10,838 bases of DNA. Origin: Burkholderiales bacterium. Its GTDB lineage: Bacteria; Actinomycetota; Thermoleophilia; Gaiellales; Gaiellaceae. The stretch covers positions 1 to 10,838 of the forward strand of contig JAICUZ010000061.1 of NCBI GenBank assembly GCA_025935595.1, read 5' to 3'. A program made the translations under genes and the position numbers. A model generated the notes under the pieces. That model was not told the DNA's origin, did no database searches, and saw only the letters and a program-made list of their open reading frames with translations. This document shows, piece by piece, positions 5,998-10,838 of this stretch. How positions within the stretch are numbered: the stretch's first letter is position 1; each line of letters opens with the position of its first letter.

Positions 5998-6795
5998 TTA
6001 CGTCTGAGCGTCGGCCGGCGACGCTCTCCCTGCACGCCACCAGTTGACCTCAGCCCCGAGGACGATCACGTTCGCCATCACGTACAGCCACACAAGCAGG
6101 ATCGCCGGGCCCGACAGCGTCTGCAGGACCGGGTTGTGCTTCGAGATGTCGACGTAGACCGGCAGGAACTGGAACGTCGCCTCGAGGATGATCGCTGCCG
6201 TGACCGCACCGGGTAACACCTCGCGCCACGTCAAGTCGGCGTTGGTGAGTACGTAGTACGCCGAGGAGAGGAACACGAACAACCCCGCAGTCGAGATCGC
6301 GATCGCGACCACACGCGCGACTGTGTCGTTGCCGGCGAAGCCGAGATAGCGCTTCAGGATCTCCTGCCCGATCGAGCCGATCACGAGCGACACGAAGAGC
6401 GAGACGAGCGAGCCGCCCATCATCATCGTCGCGAGCGCCTTTCCGTGGAGCCAGCCGCGGTTCGGCCGGCCGTACACGATGTTGAACGCGCTCTCGAGGA
6501 CCGAGAAGAACGACAGCGACGACCAGAGCAGGAACGCCGCGCCGACTGCGCCCAGCGCGGCGGCGTTCGACTGGATCGCGCGCACCGCGCGCAGGATCGA
6601 GTCGAGCGACGTGCTCGGGAACGTCTTCTCGAGCTGGCGGACGAAGAACGAGCCCTCATCGGCCTGGTGGACGAGCCCGAGCAGGGCGAGCGAGAGCAGG
6701 AGCAGCGGGACGAACGAGAGAAGCGCGAAGTAGGCGATCATCGCCGCCAGGTGCGTCCCCCGGTCGGCGAAGAACTTCCGGATCACCGATCCCAC
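5998..6795 (-). CDS. YihY/BrkB family inner-membrane protein
   Basis: The 265-residue product has about six membrane helices (near 17-43, 78-104, 122-145, 163-185, 194-214, 228-250). Family features are the AAMIAYFALLSFVPLLL start (17-33), FLLWSSLSFFSVLESAFNIVYG (88-109), LTWREVLPGAVTAAI (188-202) and the ending LLVWLYVMANVIVLGAEVNWW (233-253). Members are often labelled 'ribonuclease BN', a label inherited from an early misassignment; RNase BN activity belongs to an unrelated protein. The true role is unknown. GTG at 6795 is chosen because a CATACT box lies eight bases upstream; GTG at 6786 is a close alternative. Longer in-frame starts would run through the divergent neighbour's coding region. 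The C-terminal tail is short and polar. Confidence 0.88.
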   Translation of the reverse strand: MGSVIRKFFADRGTHLAAMIAYFALLSFVPLLLLSLALLGLVHQADEGSFFVRQLEKTFPSTSLDSILRAVRAIQSNAAALGAVGAAFLLWSSLSFFSVLESAFNIVYGRPNRGWLHGKALATMMMGGSLVSLFVSLVIGSIGQEILKRYLGFAGNDTVARVVAIAISTAGLFVFLSSAYYVLTNADLTWREVLPGAVTAAIILEATFQFLPVYVDISKHNPVLQTLSGPAILLVWLYVMANVIVLGAEVNWWRAGRASPADAQT

Positions 6796-6803
6796 GGTTC
6801 GGC

Positions 6804-6809
6804 AGTATG
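6804..6809 (-). promoter_or_regulatory. Candidate -10 box of the YihY promoter (CATACT)
   Basis: On the minus strand CATACT differs from TATACT at one base and ends eight bases before GTG 6795. No SD is seen in front of that GTG. It overlaps the -10 box of the divergent gene by four bases. No clear -35. Confidence 0.35.
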
Positions 6810-6811
6810 CT
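6806..6811 (+). promoter_or_regulatory. Candidate -10 box of the Roadblock-gene promoter (TATGCT)
   Basis: TATGCT (TANNNT) is followed by seven bases and then GTG at 6819, the same geometry as at murI. This argues for GTG 6819 as a leaderless start rather than ATG 6807, which lies inside the box. Confidence 0.42.
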
Positions 6812-6818
6812 CGGAGTC

Positions 6819-7193
6819 GTGGACGCAGCCCAGGCAATCGCCGACCTGACCGAGATCTCGCCGCAGGTCCAGCTCGTCGTCGTGATCGCCCCGGACGGTT
6901 CGCTCGTCGGCTCGAACGCCGACGCACAAACGGCTCAGAGGCTCGTCAGCGGTGCGCAGCAGCTGCTCACAGCCGCCGAGGAGCTCCGCCCTGGTGTCTC
7001 GCAACTCGAGGCCGCGACCGTCTCCGGCAGCGTGTTCGTCGTTCGTGACGGCGACCGCCTGATCGCCGCCACCACCTCGCCGGAGCCGACGGTCGGGCTC
7101 GTGTTCTACGACCTGAAGACCTGCCTGCGCTCGATCGACCAGCCGAAGCGGCGTGCGACAGCGAAGAAGAAGGTGGACGATGCCGCGGCGTAA
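6819..7193 (+). CDS. Roadblock/LC7-domain-like protein
   Basis: The 124-residue product reads as one Roadblock/LC7 domain: an N-terminal helix, QLVVVIAPDGSLVGSNA (18-34, strand-turn-strand), a long helix (36-57), ATVSGSVFVVRDGDRLIAATT (66-86, paired strands) and TVGLVFYDLKTCLRSI (91-106). A basic, disordered tail follows. Roadblock proteins are small dimers such as MglB that act as regulators or scaffolds for Ras-like GTPases; no GTPase gene is in this window. GTG 6819 is favoured by the leaderless box; ATG 6807 would add four residues. The gene overlaps the following small membrane-protein gene by 14 bases. The assignment rests on pattern rather than invariant residues, so it is moderate. 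Confidence 0.62.
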   Translation: MDAAQAIADLTEISPQVQLVVVIAPDGSLVGSNADAQTAQRLVSGAQQLLTAAEELRPGVSQLEAATVSGSVFVVRDGDRLIAATTSPEPTVGLVFYDLKTCLRSIDQPKRRATAKKKVDDAAA

Positions 7194-7383
7194 GGTCGTC
7201 ACAGGCTTCCTGCTCGCGGCCGGCTCGCTCGCCGGCTCGGTGCTCGTCCGCCGGCGAGCCGCGCGCAGGCAGGCGCACGTCGATCTCTACGCCTCCGACG
7301 GCTCCATGCACTCCTTCACGGACGGATCGCCCGAAGCGGACCGCCTCCTGCCGATCGCGCAGGGCCTGCTCGCGACGTCGTGA
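7180..7383 (+). CDS. Small single-pass membrane protein of unknown function
   Basis: The 67-residue product starts PRRK, has one hydrophobic segment (about 6-23, VVTGFLLAAGSLAGSVLV), a basic stop RRRAARR (24-30) and a short soluble tail with VDLYASDGSMHSFTDGSPEA (34-53), which looks like a beta-hairpin, then a small helix (53-64). ATG 7180 is supported by AAGG (7170-7173) six bases upstream; an earlier in-frame start exists at 7153 but lacks this. It overlaps the Roadblock gene by 14 bases, and its stop overlaps the pyrE start (GTGA). I do not recognise a family. The context suggests a membrane partner for the Roadblock protein; that is inference. Confidence 0.68.
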   Translation: MPRRKVVTGFLLAAGSLAGSVLVRRRAARRQAHVDLYASDGSMHSFTDGSPEADRLLPIAQGLLATS

Positions 7384-7928
7384 CGCGGGACGAGCTCGCC
7401 GGCGCGCTCCGCGACGCCGCCTACCTCGAGGGAGACTTCGTCCTCCGCTCCGGCCGCCGGTCGAAGTACTACCTCGACAAGTACCGGTTCGAGACGCGCC
7501 CCGACCTGCTCGCACCGCTCGGCCGTGCGATCGCCGACGCCGTGCGCGAGCACGAGCCGGAAGCCACGAGGCTTGCCGGCCCGGAGCTCGGGGCGGTCGC
7601 ACTCGCCGCCGCAGCCTCACTCGAGAGCGGCCTGCCGTTTCTGATCGTCCGCAAGGAAGCAAAGGACTACGGCACCTCGAAACGGCTCGAAGGCGTGTTC
7701 GAGCAGGGCGAGCGTGTGTGCCTGATCGAGGACGTCGTCACCACCGGCGGAGCGGCTCTCGAGGCGGTTCAAGCGCTCCGTGATGCCGGTCTTCAGGTCT
7801 CGAGCGCGATCTGCGTCGTCGACCGCGAAGAGGGCGGAATCGACGCGTTCGCACGCCAGGCCGTCCGCCTCCGGCCGCTCTACCGGTCGTCGGAGCTCCG
7901 AAAAGACCCCGCAAATCCGCATGGTTGA
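7380..7928 (+). CDS. pyrE: Orotate phosphoribosyltransferase
   Basis: The 182-residue product joins orotate to PRPP to give orotidine 5'-phosphate, the fifth step of UMP synthesis. Evidence is the PRPP-binding motif CLIEDVVTTGGAA (114-126), the flexible catalytic loop RKEAKDYGTSKRLEG (91-105) with the expected Arg and Lys residues, and the N-terminal GDFVLRSGRRSKYYLDKY (18-35) that contacts orotate. The loop has Tyr97 where many OPRTases have His. Length is at the short end of the family. GTG 7380 overlaps the upstream stop as GTGA and has no SD, so it is probably translationally coupled. Its OMP product is the substrate of pyrF downstream, but the HU gene lies between them. Confidence 0.93.
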   Translation: MTRDELAGALRDAAYLEGDFVLRSGRRSKYYLDKYRFETRPDLLAPLGRAIADAVREHEPEATRLAGPELGAVALAAAASLESGLPFLIVRKEAKDYGTSKRLEGVFEQGERVCLIEDVVTTGGAALEAVQALRDAGLQVSSAICVVDREEGGIDAFARQAVRLRPLYRSSELRKDPANPHG

Positions 7929-7954
7929 GCGATATCCGACCACACTGTTAGCCT
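7925..7954 (+). promoter_or_regulatory. Promoter of the HU gene (TTGAGC-N18-TAGCCT)
   Basis: A -35-like TTGAGC (7925-7930), overlapping the pyrE stop codon, is followed after 18 bases by TAGCCT (7949-7954). This is the best two-part sigma-70-type promoter in the window. Transcription from about 7961 would give a leader of about 40 bases with a good SD, so HU is not leaderless. Confidence 0.58.
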
Positions 7955-7989
7955 GGTCCGCCGAGGTCTAGCACTCAGTCCCCGACGCA

Positions 7990-7995
7990 GGAGGA
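7990..7995 (+). promoter_or_regulatory. Shine-Dalgarno sequence of the HU gene, deciding a TTG start
   Basis: GGAGGA lies six bases upstream of TTG 8002. The nearby ATG at 7995 is out of frame and overlaps the SD itself, so TTG is the start despite being a weak codon. The product then begins MTKQDFIQKV, the usual HU N-terminus. Confidence 0.75.
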
Positions 7996-8001
7996 TGTTC
8001 G

Positions 8002-8277
8002 TTGACCAAGCAGGACTTCATCCAGAAGGTCGCCCAGAAGAGCGGGCTTTCGGCTCGTGACGCGGGCAAGGCCGTGGATGCGTTCATGGAGACCGTCACC
8101 GAGACGCTGAAGAGCGGCGACTCCGTCAACTTCACCGGCTTCGGGAAGTTCTCCCCGTCCGCCCGCGCGGCGCGCCAGGGCGTCAACCCGCGCACCGGCG
8201 AGCGCGTCCAGATCGCGGCGACGACCGTGCCGAAGTTCTCGGCCGGCTCCCAGCTCAAGGCTGCCCTGAAGAGCTAG
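8002..8277 (+). CDS. hup: Nucleoid-associated DNA-binding protein HU
   Basis: The 91-residue product is a full HU-family protein: the helical dimerisation part (MTKQDFIQKVAQKSG), then VNFTGFGKF (42-50), the beta-arm with GVNPRTGE (60-67) whose Pro63 is the DNA-intercalating proline, and the closing VPKFSAGSQLKAALK. HU binds and bends DNA without strong sequence preference and organises the nucleoid as a dimer. Unlike mycobacterial HU it has no long lysine/alanine-rich C-terminal tail. It has its own promoter and SD and is followed by a strong hairpin terminator, so it is a single-gene unit placed between pyrE and pyrF. Confidence 0.96.
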   Translation: MTKQDFIQKVAQKSGLSARDAGKAVDAFMETVTETLKSGDSVNFTGFGKFSPSARAARQGVNPRTGERVQIAATTVPKFSAGSQLKAALKS

Positions 8278-8298
8278 TCGCTCGTCCGAAAGGTTCTC

Positions 8299-8324
8299 CG
8301 GAGGGCGGCGTCAGCCGCCCTCCG
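8299..8324 (+). terminator. Intrinsic-type terminator after the HU gene
   Basis: A perfect inverted repeat with an 11-bp GC-rich stem (8299-8309 paired with 8314-8324) closes a four-base loop GTCA. It is followed by TGCTTCTCGTTACCTTT, which is T-enriched but not a clean T run. It starts 21 bases after the HU stop and ends 24 bases before the pyrF ATG. Confidence 0.8.
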
Positions 8325-8334
8325 TGCTTCTCGT

Positions 8335-8340
8335 TACCTT
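8335..8340 (+). promoter_or_regulatory. Candidate -10 box of a leaderless pyrF promoter (TACCTT)
   Basis: TACCTT fits TANNNT and lies eight bases before the pyrF ATG, just after the terminator. No SD precedes the ATG. A promoter is needed somewhere here because the terminator should block read-through from HU, but no -35 is recognisable and the box is weak. Confidence 0.35.
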
Positions 8341-8348
8341 TCCGAGCG

Positions 8349-9209
8349 ATGGCCGTGGCCGTGCAGACCTTCGCCGACCGCCTCGCCGCCGAGGTCGAGC
8401 GCAAGCAGTCACAGCTCGTCGTCGGCCTGGACCCGCGTCTCGACCTGCTGCCCGTCGAGCTTCGCGGGGACGTCGCACGTTTCTGCTGCGGCCTCGTCGA
8501 CGCAGTTGCGCCGCATGCGGTTGCGGTGAAGCCGCAGCTCGCGTTCTTCGAAGCCCTCGGGCCGGCGGGGATCGCCGCGTTCGACGAGGTCTGCGTCTAC
8601 GCGCGCCGCGCAGGACTGCTCGTGATCGCCGACGGAAAACGCGGCGACATCGGCTCCACCGCTCGCGCGTACGCCGACGCCTATCTCGAAGGGGACGAGC
8701 CGCGTGCGGACGCGCTCACCGTCAACGCGTACCTCGGCCGCGAGTCGGTCGAGCCGTTCATCGCCGCAGCGCGACGGAGCGGCACCGGGATCTTCGTGCT
8801 CGTCAAGACGTCGAACGCCGGCGGCGACGTACAAGACCTCCAGCTCACCGACGGGAGGCCGCTCTGGCACCACGTCGCGTCGCTTGTCGCCGAGTGGGGC
8901 GAAGAGGTCGTCGGGGAGGTCGGGCTCTCGTCGGTCGGAGCCGTGGTCGGTGCGACGCATCCCCGTGCGGTCGCCGATGCGCGCCGGCTGATGCCGCAGG
9001 CGATCCTCCTGCTGCCCGGAATCGGCGCGCAGGGCGGAGCCGTCTCCGATCTCGTCCGCGCGTTCCAGAGTGGCCCGGCCAGCGCCCTCGTCGCCGCCTC
9101 GCGATCGATCGACTACGCCTTCCGGGAGACCGGGGGCGATTACCGAGAGGCAGCCGGTGCGGAGGCGGCGCGGTTGAAGAAGGAGATCTGGGCCGCGTCA
9201 GGCTGGTAG
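8349..9209 (+). CDS. pyrF: Orotidine 5'-phosphate decarboxylase, long (type 2) form
   Basis: The 286-residue product decarboxylates OMP to UMP, the last step of pyrimidine nucleotide synthesis. It carries VVGLDPRLDLLP (24-35), VAVKPQLAFFE (58-68) with Lys61, the active-site block IADGKRGDIGSTA (93-105) with the Asp95-Lys97-Asp100 array, TVNAYLGRESVEPF (124-137) and the phosphate-gripper LLPGIGAQGG (221-230). The length and the DGKRGDIG form identify the longer subfamily common in actinobacteria, as opposed to the about 230-residue type of E. coli. Its stop TAG shares one base with the GTG start of the LysM gene, so it leads a pyrF-LysM-dacA-kinase run. Confidence 0.95.
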   Translation: MAVAVQTFADRLAAEVERKQSQLVVGLDPRLDLLPVELRGDVARFCCGLVDAVAPHAVAVKPQLAFFEALGPAGIAAFDEVCVYARRAGLLVIADGKRGDIGSTARAYADAYLEGDEPRADALTVNAYLGRESVEPFIAAARRSGTGIFVLVKTSNAGGDVQDLQLTDGRPLWHHVASLVAEWGEEVVGEVGLSSVGAVVGATHPRAVADARRLMPQAILLLPGIGAQGGAVSDLVRAFQSGPASALVAASRSIDYAFRETGGDYREAAGAEAARLKKEIWAASGW

Positions 9210-9529
9210 TGCCGCCGCAACAGGACTGGCGGCGGTACGCCGCGCCCGCGGCGTTCCTGCTGGCAGTCACGATCGCAGTCGTGCTCGTGCGCTCGGGTCT
9301 CGAGCACGGCTCGCCCACGCCGAGCGCGACGACGGCGACGAGAGCCATCCCGCCGTCTCCGCAGGTGTCGACGACGGCGAACAAGCGGGAATACTGGACG
9401 GTCAGAGCCGGTGACACGTTCGGCGTCATCTCCACCAAGACCGGCGTGTCCGTCGCGAGAATCCAGAGGCTAAACCCGAAAGTGACGTCTACCTCCCTCT
9501 TCATCGGCGAGAAGGTTCGGATCAAGTGA
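9209..9529 (+). CDS. Membrane-anchored LysM-domain protein
   Basis: The 106-residue product has a short cytoplasmic N-terminus, one membrane segment (about 10-28, YAAPAAFLLAVTIAVVLV), a Thr/Ser/Pro-rich linker (33-58) and a single LysM domain (62-106) with YWTVRAGDTFGVISTKTGVS, IQRLNP and LFIGEKVRIK. LysM domains bind N-acetylglucosamine-containing glycans such as peptidoglycan. No catalytic domain is attached. The GTG start shares a base with the pyrF stop; its own stop overlaps the carboxypeptidase start (GTGA). The pairing with a D,D-carboxypeptidase suggests that it tethers or positions a cell-wall enzyme, which is inference. Confidence 0.85.
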   Translation: MPPQQDWRRYAAPAAFLLAVTIAVVLVRSGLEHGSPTPSATTATRAIPPSPQVSTTANKREYWTVRAGDTFGVISTKTGVSVARIQRLNPKVTSTSLFIGEKVRIK

Positions 9530-10638
9530 GACGGCTGCTCCTCGTCGCCGCGATCGCGCTCGTCGCCGCGGCGCCCGCGCGCGCAGGCACGCCGCCGGTC
9601 AACGCGCGCGCGTACGTCGTCGAAGACGCACGTACCGGCGAGATCCTCGCCTCGTCACACGCGCACGACCGTCTGCCGATCGCGTCGATCACGAAACTGA
9701 TGACGGTGCTCGTCACGCTCCAGCACCACAAGCTCACGGACGTCGTCACCGTCGACCCGCGGGCTGCCGCCGTCGGCGAGTCGTCGATCGAGCTCGACGC
9801 CGGCGAGCAGCTCACGGTCCGCGACCTGATCAAGGGTGCGCTGATCCAGTCGGCGAACGACGCCGCCGACGCGCTCGCGCTCTCGATCGCGCCGGACTAC
9901 CCGTCCTTCGCGAAGCTGATGAACGAGCAGGCGGCTGCGCTTGGTCTCGGCGATACGCACTTCGTCCGCCCCGACGGGCTGGACGCGCCCGGCGAGTACT
10001 CGAGCGCAGCCGACGTCACGAGGCTTGCGCGCATCCTCATGCACACGCGGTTCATCCGCGAGACCGTCGGTGAGGAGACCGAGACGATCGCCGGCGGGCG
10101 GACGCTCCATACCTGGGACGACCTCCTGTCGCTCTATCCGCCGACGATCGGCGTCAAGACGGGTCACACGAACGCGGCCGGTTGGTGCCAGGTCGCCGCG
10201 GTGCGCGGCCGCGGCGTCACGGTGTACGCCACGCTGCTCGGCTCGCCGACGCGCAGCGAGCGGAACGTCGACCTCGAGTCGCTCCTCGTCTGGGGGCTGG
10301 GGCAGTTCCGCGTCGTCCCCGCCGTCCATACCGGACGCTCGTACGCCGAGGTGCAAGTGCCCTACGGCCGTACGCCGTTGCAGCTCGTGGCCGCGAAGCC
10401 GCTCCTCGCCGTCGCTCGCCTCGGCCGAGCGCTGAGGCAGACCGTCACGGCGCCGGCGGCCGTCTCCCTGCCGGTGAAGGCGGGAACGGTGCTCGGCCGC
10501 GTCGAGATCCGGGCTGGGGGCCGGGTCGTCGGGACCCGTGACCTGGTCGCTTCCCGCACGGTTAACAAGCCGAGTTTGCCGCGGCGGCTAGCCTGGTACG
10601 CCGGCAGGACGCTCCACCACCTGGGCCACCTCTTCTGA
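9526..10638 (+). CDS. Serine-type D-Ala-D-Ala carboxypeptidase (PBP5/DacA-like, peptidase S11)
   Basis: The 370-residue product begins with a signal peptide (RRLLLVAAIALVAAAPARA, cleavage likely after residue 20) and contains all three penicillin-binding motifs: SITK (Ser54, Lys57), SAN (109-111) and KTG (211-213). It removes the terminal D-Ala from peptidoglycan pentapeptides outside the membrane and so limits cross-linking. Residues after about 270 form a beta-rich region like the PBP5 C-terminal domain. The last about 20 residues (RRLAWYAGRTLHHLGHLF) could form an amphipathic membrane-binding helix like that ending E. coli PBP5. GTG 9526 overlaps the LysM stop. murI in this window serves the same pathway upstream. 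Confidence 0.92.
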   Translation: MRRLLLVAAIALVAAAPARAGTPPVNARAYVVEDARTGEILASSHAHDRLPIASITKLMTVLVTLQHHKLTDVVTVDPRAAAVGESSIELDAGEQLTVRDLIKGALIQSANDAADALALSIAPDYPSFAKLMNEQAAALGLGDTHFVRPDGLDAPGEYSSAADVTRLARILMHTRFIRETVGEETETIAGGRTLHTWDDLLSLYPPTIGVKTGHTNAAGWCQVAAVRGRGVTVYATLLGSPTRSERNVDLESLLVWGLGQFRVVPAVHTGRSYAEVQVPYGRTPLQLVAAKPLLAVARLGRALRQTVTAPAAVSLPVKAGTVLGRVEIRAGGRVVGTRDLVASRTVNKPSLPRRLAWYAGRTLHHLGHLF

Positions 10639-10642
10639 ACCG

Positions 10643-10838
10643 ATGATCGTCACCGTCACACTCAACGCGGCGATCGACCGGACGCTGACCGTCCCCAACT
10701 TCCAGCGGGGGCAGCGGCACCGGGCGAGCGCCGGTGTCACGCTCGCCGGCGGCAAGGGCATCAACGTCGCGCGCGCGTTGAAGGCGCTCGGCGTGCCCGT
10801 CGTCGCAACCGGACTTGTCGGCGGCGCGACCGGAAGCC
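10643..10838 (+). CDS. PfkB-family sugar-phosphate kinase (1-phosphofructokinase/tagatose-6-phosphate kinase type), 3' truncated by the window
   Basis: Sixty-five codons are visible. The start MIVTVTLNAAIDRTLTV matches the FruK/LacC branch of PfkB kinases, whose consensus is TLNPAID; here Ala replaces the Pro. Asp12 and the GGKGINVARAL substrate-binding motif (36-46) are intact, followed by LVGGATG. Such enzymes phosphorylate fructose 1-phosphate or tagatose 6-phosphate using ATP. The ATP site and the catalytic Asp lie beyond the window, so the substrate cannot be decided. It starts four bases after the carboxypeptidase stop, with no SD in front of the ATG. Confidence 0.88.
   Translation, partial: MIVTVTLNAAIDRTLTVPNFQRGQRHRASAGVTLAGGKGINVARALKALGVPVVATGLVGGATGS

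Noticed and set aside
5942..6040. Short minus-strand frame (32 codons from a GTG) ending NHSIRLLADGRVTKIYRR, spanning the rdgB-YihY gap
   Set aside because: The end looks protein-like, but the frame overlaps the 3' ends of both neighbours, has only a GTG start inside YihY and no SD. Coding is not supported.
5998..6927. Longer YihY start giving 44 extra Arg-rich N-terminal residues
   Set aside because: The extension would be antisense to the Roadblock gene, is of shadow-type composition, and lies upstream of the candidate promoter. The family usually begins shortly before the first helix.
8324..9208. Plus-strand open frame joined to the LysM protein and overlapping all of pyrF
   Set aside because: It is an Arg-rich shadow of pyrF in another frame. 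The LysM protein starts naturally at GTG 9209, directly followed by its membrane segment.

Overview
The window is a strongly GC-rich, densely packed stretch of bacterial chromosome. It suggests an actinobacterium, possibly of the class Thermoleophilia: codon third positions are mostly G or C, many genes start with GTG or TTG, neighbouring genes often overlap by 1 to 17 bases, and several unit-leading genes sit directly behind a TANNNT box with no Shine-Dalgarno (SD) sequence, the arrangement typical of leaderless actinobacterial genes. The phylum is an inference; no rRNA or other marker is present.

Layout. (1) 1-1609, plus: the end of an AlkA-type DNA glycosylase, a GNAT acetyltransferase with an extra C-terminal domain, and a small CPYC glutathione-S-transferase-like protein, chained by GTGA overlaps. 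(2) 1604-3183, minus: a DUF72 protein followed by a stand-alone class I glutamine amidotransferase. (3) 3206-5964, plus: murI, rph, mgtC-like and rdgB, all overlapping. (4) 5998-6795, minus: a YihY/BrkB membrane protein. (5) 6819-7928, plus: a Roadblock/LC7-like protein, a 67-residue membrane protein and pyrE. (6) 7925-8324: an HU gene with its own promoter and a strong terminator. (7) 8349-10838, plus: pyrF, a membrane-anchored LysM protein, a D,D-carboxypeptidase and the beginning of a PfkB-family sugar-phosphate kinase. No gap exceeds 75 bases. I see no mobile element, CRISPR array, tRNA or rRNA.

How the genes fit together. Most are housekeeping genes: cell wall (murI, dacA-like, LysM), pyrimidine synthesis (pyrE, pyrF), RNA and nucleotide-pool maintenance (rph, rdgB), nucleoid (HU) and damage handling (glycosylase, GST-like). 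No clear new defence or biosynthetic system is visible. The items most worth a second look are two divergent gene pairs with 22-23 bp between starts and overlapping opposite-facing -10 boxes, the Roadblock plus mini-membrane-protein pair ahead of pyrE, the uncharacterised C-terminal domain on the GNAT protein, and the DUF72/amidotransferase pair.
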